A stretch of DNA of 64,000 nucleotides. Source: Triticum aestivum. Its lineage: Eukaryota > Streptophyta > Magnoliopsida > Poales > Poaceae. This document shows positions 58,001 to 64,000 of this stretch, piece after piece (within the stretch, counting starts at the first letter, position 1; each line of letters opens with the position of its first letter). The stretch covers positions 255,607,251-255,671,250 of the forward strand of contig NC_057804.1 in assembly GCF_018294505.1 (NCBI RefSeq), read 5' to 3'. The position numbers were made by a program, and so were the translations under genes. The notes below the pieces were generated by a model that had not been told where the DNA came from, made no database searches, and saw only the letters and a list, made by a program, of their open reading frames with translations.

Positions 58001-60310
58001 ATGGCCTCCATCCCCAAGCTGGCTGCCGTAGTGTGTGCGGAGGACGATGACCACGAGCGAATCCACTTCCCGCTGACCCTCAGGTATGCTACCTCTTTTC
58101 AAACCATACCCTTGTTCTATTGCCCCATCTGGCACATCGTTGCATGTGGATCTTTTTCCACTCCAGCATCTTCCCAATTTGCTATCCTCTGCTCTACTGG
58201 CCACGCAGACAAAAACCATAATTTGCACTATTAAAGGAAACCCTACTTCATGCAGACTAATGCATGTCTGGGTTGAATAAGGAAAGGAAGAGAGACTGTA
58301 CTGTCAAAGAGAGTAGGCATCAACCCGCATCTAGGTTGAAAAGGGAAAATCAGTAGCTAAGGAACGAGTCTCGTGTCTCTTGGTTGAAGAAGGGTAGAAA
58401 GGCATGACAACACAATAGAGAATGACCAGGTCGATCGGTTTGTTGTCCTCACATAGGAAAAAGGTGGCTAAAGAGAACAAAAATGGGACATAATCCACAT
58501 ATGCTGCCTGGATATTTGTTGCTCTGGGCAACCATACCTCCCTCACCACTCTGCGTCCGTGGAGGTACATTGTACTGGTGCGCCCACTGTCCAAATGGGC
58601 CTCCCATGCTCTTATTGCCACTTTTTTGTTGTTAGTATAACGCGAGCAGTCAAGTCAAGAAATGCTACTGCTAAAGTGATGCCACATTTAACTAATGTCG
58701 CTCTTAGTCTAATGCCACAGATAAATTTAAGCAGTGCCATTTAATGTCACTGGATCATTTCATGGTTAGCTGTTGATTGCGGATGTATTAAAGATTTTTC
58801 AGCTAAGGCATTCTAGTGATGTTGCACAACCAGTATACCAACGATGAGACTTGTTACTACCTTCAGATTTTTGCACTATTAATGCTTCTAGATTACATAC
58901 CTAACTTTCATGAGATAAGTTAATTTTTTTATACAGTGTCGCCCAAATGCCAAGGCGTTGATGTCATTTTATTTTGGTTAAACTGCACAGACAATTATGA
59001 AGACAAGAGGAAAGGTCAAGAGTGGGCACCTCCTCCTCCAGCTGTTCTCTTGATTCGTTCCATCAAGTTTTTATGTTTGATCGATTATCAAGATTGGGAT
59101 AGCAATTTTTTAGGTCCCCCCGAGTTCGAAATGATATTTCCCTTGGAGGTACATGGTTTGCAATTTTTTATACTATCATTAGTTAATAATGCTAATTACC
59201 TTTAGACTTCTGTATTTGGTTTAATGCTCATGCACAGCTAGTATACCAATGCTGAAACTTGTTACCTTCACATTTTGTATTGTTAATTCTTATAGAAACC
59301 TTCCAGTGCTAGAGTTTATTGAAATCTGTTCAGTAAAACCATTGTACTGTACCCTGTAATAAACTAACTACTCTAGTGTTGCACTAGCCACTGGATTAGT
59401 GTATATTTGTAGTATTCGAATGGTGTTGCATTAGCGTATGGACATAAATAAAGTGTGGCAAGCTTTCCCGAATTTGTGCTCAAGAAAACTACTACTTGTT
59501 TTTCTAAATACTAGACGTTTGGGTACTTTAAATTGAACAGTGAAAACGTCTTATATTAAAGAACATAGGTTGTAGAGTTCACTCAAATTATCTCGGTACC
59601 GCTAGTCACACCTTTGTTAAAATTAATGTTCATTATGTTATTGTAGAAGGTCTGTATGTTTGTCTCTAATGCATGTCTACTACATACCCGACATCATGAT
59701 GTAATGTTAAGTCATTTCCTTTTTTACAGTGTCATTGAATTGTCAAGGCGGTGATGGCATTTTATTTTAGTAGAACTGCACAAAATTTGCTTAAAAGAAG
59801 AGGAAAGGTCAGGAATGGCTCAGTTTTTTAGAAAAAACTATGTATGCCTTCCTGACATCAGCCGTTGTTGCTTTATTTATTCCTTCAAACAAGTGGTTAG
59901 AAACAATCTTGCTACCTTTTGCCATTAAGAAATTGGAATGCTTATATTTGTGAGTCTATGCTTCAAGTAGTGCCACTTTTATAGTAATCACACTTTCAAT
60001 ATCTATGCAAACAGGGATGCTCGATTTTAGTGGAACTGCACAAAAAGTCCAACTGGTTCAACATAAGGAGCATGTTTTTTTCCAAACCTTTATATCCAAT
60101 TGGTGGCACTGTGAGCTATTCATTATGAAGGTACATGGTTTGCTACTATCTTGCTAATCTTTTTGTTTTGTCATTAGATAGTAATACTAGTGGTATGCAT
60201 GTGAATTTATTGGTAGGGTGGACCTACTTTGGAGGTGCAGGACATGATTCAATGATTGGATGCTCAATTTCGGTTGTATCGATTTCACCTCTTCCATCAC
60301 TACGAACATG
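58001..60310 (+). CDS. Head of an unrecognised gene with repeated exon-like modules, copy 2
   Basis: First exon 58001-58083 starts MASIPKLAAVVCAEDDD and ends CTCAG/GTATGC. A segment at 58937-59148, after ATACAG, is open in one frame (with DVILFWLNC, then EFEMIFPLE, followed by GTACATGG as donor). In copy 1 the same frame is interrupted. Later ILVELHK-type segments occur near 59728, 60013 and, beyond the duplicated part, 60395. A simple exon join does not give one long protein, so the model is incomplete. Function unknown. Confidence 0.3.
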
Positions 60311-61840
60311 GTGTGGTATATGTTTACTAGCTGCTTGATATTTGTTCTGACAGAGATGTCTGCCCGTTGCTATTTGGCAAACAAACAAAGTGTCAGCAAT
60401 TTTGGTTGAACTGCACAAGAGAATAGTATAGTCACTGCATGCAGTGCCATTTGAAAATAGACACAAAGATTGGATAGTCACTTCATGGACTGAAGAAAAG
60501 TAGTATTGTACTATTTACTGGCCAACACTAGGTGCTTCATTGCTTTGGTCAGATTATACAATTTGCATCATTTTCCCTAAGTTAAAGTTTGTATTCCGAA
60601 AATAATCTCGCAGTGTGATCGAGAGAAGACCAAATCATATTGCAGTGGATGTTCCTCCATCATGTGTGGTTCATTCTCATGGTTCCAGCTGTTGGTGAAA
60701 CCACTTACGTTTGCAAGAGGAATTGTAGACTTCACAAACAAATTTTTCTTTCAATCTATTCTGAATGTTGGCCAAGAGAAGCATCCATGTCAGTAGGAAG
60801 AACAGATGTTTTCTCTAGATCTTTGCTTTTGGAGATACATATTTGTATATGATATGTGAATCATTGAGATGCATTAACATGTTGATCTTATGTATGGGAA
60901 TCGTACTAGTTAGTTTTAGTTGCGACGCAAGATGCGAAGTGGCTGATCTTTGCTTTTGGAGCTACATATTTGTATATGATCTGTGAATCATTGAGATGGA
61001 TTAATAGTTACTTATTTCTGTTCGCTCAGTGTTTACAAGTTACTGATCGATCACTAGCTAGCCTACAAATGCGCTCCTGGCAGTTTTATTTGCGATGCAA
61101 GATGCGAAGTGGCAGTTTTTTGAATAAAAATGCCTACCTCTGAAGAAACTGACAAGCTACACTATCGATCCTACACGGATAAAAATGCCTACCTCTAAAG
61201 AAACTGACAAGCTACACTATCGATCCTACACGGATAAATAGCAGATCACGCACGTACTACCTCTTTTCCGGTTTGCAAGGCTCAATTCAAGAAACGACCT
61301 ACTCGATCCTACACGAATAAATAGCGGATCATGCACGTACTAGTACCTCCTTTCCTGTTTGCAGGGCTTAATTCAAACCTCACACCAACCAAGGTACTCC
61401 CTCCATCCGGGTTTATTAGTCCTGTGAGCAAAGCAGCAAGACCAAGGCATGGCAATAATTAAACGCATGCAGAAGTTTAAGCCTTAATTCCAGCGACTAA
61501 AGTGGCTGCACGTGTGCCCTCGGCTGCGGCTCGTTGCATGCTGCTTCGCGCACTGCCTGCGAACGATTCTGAGTGCCTGCATGCAGCCGGCCGTAATTAA
61601 GGCAGCTAACTGATGAAAAAAAAGATACACTTTAATTGTTGTGGGCTTTTTAAATCCGTAAAATCATTATTGACAAGGAGGGAGATGATTCGACTACACT
61701 CGTTTGACCGGCATGCCGGCATGCGACCCAGACGGGACGGGATGGCACAGTCATAATTTCAGTTTCCCTAGTTTTCCACGGCAAGCTGGCGCGCTAAGCC
61801 ATTATGCATTGAATTCCGATGACCGTCGCGCTACCTTCCC
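60311..61840. other. Single-copy flank right of the duplication
   Basis: Continues the copy 2 sequence beyond the homology break. It has another ILVELHK-like segment near 60390-60420, a local repeat (about 60822-60880 and 60945-61004, CTTTGCTTTTGGAG then ATATTTGTATATGAT), and a MITE end fragment at 61396-61420 (CTCCCTCCATCCGGGTTTAT). No intact gene. Confidence 0.5.
61124..61233. repeat. 55-bp perfect-looking tandem duplication
   Basis: Unit starting ATAAAAATGCCTACCTCT is repeated at offset 55 bp with one visible change (CTGAAG against CTAAAG). A partial third relative follows near 61294-61350. Confidence 0.85.
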
Positions 61841-61870
61841 CCTATAAGTACTGTTTCCCGGGCTTCTCCA
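61835..61870 (+). promoter_or_regulatory. Core-promoter-like sequence interrupted by Angela
   Basis: TTCCCCCTATAAGTACTG, a TATA-type box after a C-rich stretch in locally higher-GC DNA, lies about 25 bp before the Angela LTR. Any gene it served would start beyond the insertion and outside the window. Motif evidence only. Confidence 0.3.
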
Positions 61871-63591
61871 TGAAGGAAATATGCCCTAGAGGCAATAATA
61901 AAGTTATTATTTATTTCCTCTTATCATGATAAATGTTTATTATTCATGCTAGAATTGTATTAACCGGAAACATAATACATGTGTGAATACATAGACAAAC
62001 TTAATGTCACTAGTATGCCTCTACTTGACTAGCTCATTAATCAATGATGGTTATGTTTCCTAACCATAGACATGTGTTGTCATTTGATTAACGGGATCAC
62101 ATCATTAGGAGAATGATGTGATTGACTTGACCCATTCCGTTAGCCTAGCACTTGATCGTTTAGTATGTTGCTATTGCTTTCTTCATGACTTATACAAAGT
62201 TCCTACAACTATGCGATTATGCAACTCCCATTTACCGGAAGAACACTTTGTGTGCTACCAAACGTCACAACATAACTGGGTGATTATAAAGGAGCTCTAC
62301 AGGTGTCTCCGAAGGTACATGTTGAGTTGGCGGATTTCGAGATTAGGATTTGTCAGTCCGATTGTCGGAGAGGTATCTCTGGGCCCTCTTGGTAATGCAC
62401 ATCCCTATAAGCCTTGCAAGCAATGTAGCTAATGAGTTAGTTACGGAATGATGCATTACGTAACAAGTAAAGAGACTTGACGGTAACGAGATTGAATTAG
62501 GTATTGGATACCGACGATCGAATCTCGGGCAAGTAACATACCGATGATAAAGGGAACAACGTATGTTGTTATGCGGTTTGACCGATAAAGATCTTCATAG
62601 AATATGTAGGAGCCAATATGAGCATCCGGGTTCCGCTATTGGTTATTGACCGGAAACAGTTCTAGGTCATGTCTACATAGTTCTCGAACCCGTAGGGTCC
62701 GCACGCTTAACGTTACGATGACAGTTTTATTATGAGTTTATAAGTTTTGATGTACCGAAGATTGTTCGGAGTCCTGGATGTGATCACGAACATGACGAGG
62801 AGTCTTGAAATGGTCGAGACATAAAGATTGATATATTGGAAGCCTATATTTTGATATCGGAAACGTTCCGGGTGAAATCGGGATTTTACCGGAGTACCGG
62901 GGGGTTACCGGAACCCCCCCGGGGGTTAATGGGCCTACATGGGCCATGAGGGAGAAGAGGAGGCCGGCCAGGGCAGGCCGCGCGCCCCCTCTCCCCCTAG
63001 TTCGAATAGGACAAGGAAGGGGGGGCCCTTTCCTCTTTCCCCTCCCCCCTTTTCTTCTCCACCAAGGCAAGAGGGGGGAGTCCTACTCCCGGTGGGAGTA
63101 GGACTCCTACGGGCGCACCCCTAGGGGCCGGCCGCACCTCCCCCCTCCCTCCTTTATTTCCGGGGGCAGGGGGCACCTCTAGACACACAAGTTGATCATC
63201 ATGATCGTTCCTTAGCCGTGTGCGGTGCCCCCCTCCACCATATTCCACCTCGGTAATATCGTTGCGGTGCTTAGGCGAAGCCCTGTGTCGGTAGAACATC
63301 ATCATCATCACCACACCGTCGTGCTGACGGAACTCATCCCCGACACCCTGCTGGATCGGAGTCCGGGGATCATCATCGAGCTGAACATGTGCTGAACTCG
63401 GAGGTGCCGTATGTTCGGTGCTTGGATCGGTCGGATCGTGAAGACGTACGACTACATCAACCGCGTTGTCATAACACTTCCACTTACGGTCTACGAGGGT
63501 ACGTGGACAACACTCTCCCCTCTCGTTGCTATGCATCACCATGATCTTGCGTGTGCGTAGGAATTTTTTTGAAATTACTACGTTCCCAACA
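61871..63591 (+). repeat. Angela/BARE1-type Copia 5' LTR
   Basis: 1721 bp from TGAAGGAAATATGCCCTAGA to ACGTTCCCAACA. The start and length match the Angela/BARE1/WIS group of Triticeae Copia elements, whose LTR normally starts TGTTGGAAATATG; here two terminal bases differ from the inverted end. The GC-rich block at about 62880-63180 gives open frames that are not genes. The other LTR lies outside the window. Confidence 0.92.
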
Positions 63592-64000
63592 GTGGCATCC
63601 GAGTCTGGTTTTATGCGTAGATGTTATATGCACGAGTAGAACACAAGTGAGTTGTGGGCGATATAAGTCATACTGCTTACCAGCATGTCATACTTTGGTT
63701 CAGCGGCATTGTGAGATGAAGCGGCCCGGACCGACATTACGTGTACGCTTACGCGAGACTAGTTTCACCGCTACGAGCCCTCGTTGCTTAAAGGTGACCG
63801 GCGGGTGTCTGTATCTCTCACTTTAGTTGAACCGAGTGTGCCTACGCCCGGTCCTTGCGAAGGTTAAAGCAGCACCAACTTGACAAACTATCATTGGGGT
63901 CTTGATGCGTAGGTAAGAACGGTTCTTGCTCAGCCTGTAGCAGCCACGTAAAATTTGCAACAACAAAGTAGAGGACGTCTAACTTGTTTTTGTAGGCCAT
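63592..64000 (+). mobile_element. Angela/BARE1-type element, primer site and leader (partial)
   Basis: The LTR is followed by GTGGCATCCGAGTCTGG, a mutated version of the tRNA-iMet primer site (TGGTATCAGAGC) with at least two changes, then the untranslated leader before gag. The window ends before any coding sequence. The altered primer site suggests an older copy. Confidence 0.85.

Larger units (their letters stand above)
38311..60310 (+). repeat. Segmental duplication, copy 2
   Basis: 22.0 kb, collinear with 16987-38125. Excess length is mainly three MITEs absent from copy 1 (47192-47580, 52743-52977, 56287-56546). Other copy differences are a 34-bp deletion in the small gene, an insertion of about 55 bp near 54770-54825 containing a Stowaway-like end (CGGAGGGAGTACT), and a shorter segment near 54960 and 55340. 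Confidence 0.95.

Noticed and set aside
62738..63542. Open frames inside the Angela LTR
   Set aside because: Lie in the GC-rich part of a known non-coding LTR, with no domain.
1..64000. tRNA, rRNA, CRISPR arrays, bacterial operons or organelle-derived segments
   Set aside because: None seen; the sequence is typical grass nuclear DNA. A tRNA scan could find something missed by eye.

Overview
The window is repeat-rich nuclear DNA from a Triticeae grass (wheat, Aegilops or a close relative). The evidence is a BARE1/Angela-type Copia LTR at the right edge, a nested Gypsy-in-Copia insertion at the left, many Stowaway and Tourist-type MITEs, CACTA-type termini, and plant gene families (F-box/FBD, DUF295) with GT-AG introns. 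No bacterial-style operons, CRISPR arrays or tRNA/rRNA genes were seen. Species-level and TE family names below come from recalled family features, not from a search.

Layout. (1) 1-372 and 14680 to about 16930 are two halves of an old, decayed Copia element: the RNase H end of pol, the last pol codons, then a degenerate extra ORF of the 'putative plant transposon protein'/envelope-like type. (2) 373-14679 is a complete Tekay/Del-like chromovirus (Gypsy) on the minus strand that split the Copia pol gene. It has two about 4.15-kb LTRs that look identical by eye except for one substitution and one G-run length difference, an intact gag-pol with a chromodomain, a tRNA-iMet-type primer site, a polypurine tract, and an additional sense ORF upstream of gag. 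(3) 16987-38125 and 38311-60310 are two copies, in direct orientation, of a 21-22 kb segment. Each holds a CACTA-derived end with a GGCCCA-rich subterminal array, a minus-strand multi-exon gene-like region with an internally duplicated exon, a CT-rich region containing an older tandem duplication, an F-box/FBD gene, a small unrecognised gene, a DUF295 gene on the minus strand, and the head of a divergent plus-strand gene followed by repeated exon-like modules. A CACTA terminus (38216) sits at the junction, and a 55-bp inverted piece of the same terminus lies just left of copy 1. (4) 60311-61870 is single-copy sequence ending in a promoter-like TATA region. (5) 61871-64000 is the 5' LTR, primer site and leader of an Angela/BARE Copia element that runs off the window.

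How the parts relate. The duplicated genes have decayed differently in the two copies. The F-box gene and the small gene are broken in both copies by different lesions. The DUF295 gene is open in copy 1 and frameshifted in copy 2. Three MITEs occur only in copy 2 with clean target-site duplications, so they postdate the duplication (or were lost cleanly from copy 1). Background divergence between copies is several percent by eye, yet a 413-bp tract near the right end is identical, which suggests gene conversion. The Gypsy element is the only clearly intact multi-domain coding unit and looks very recently active.
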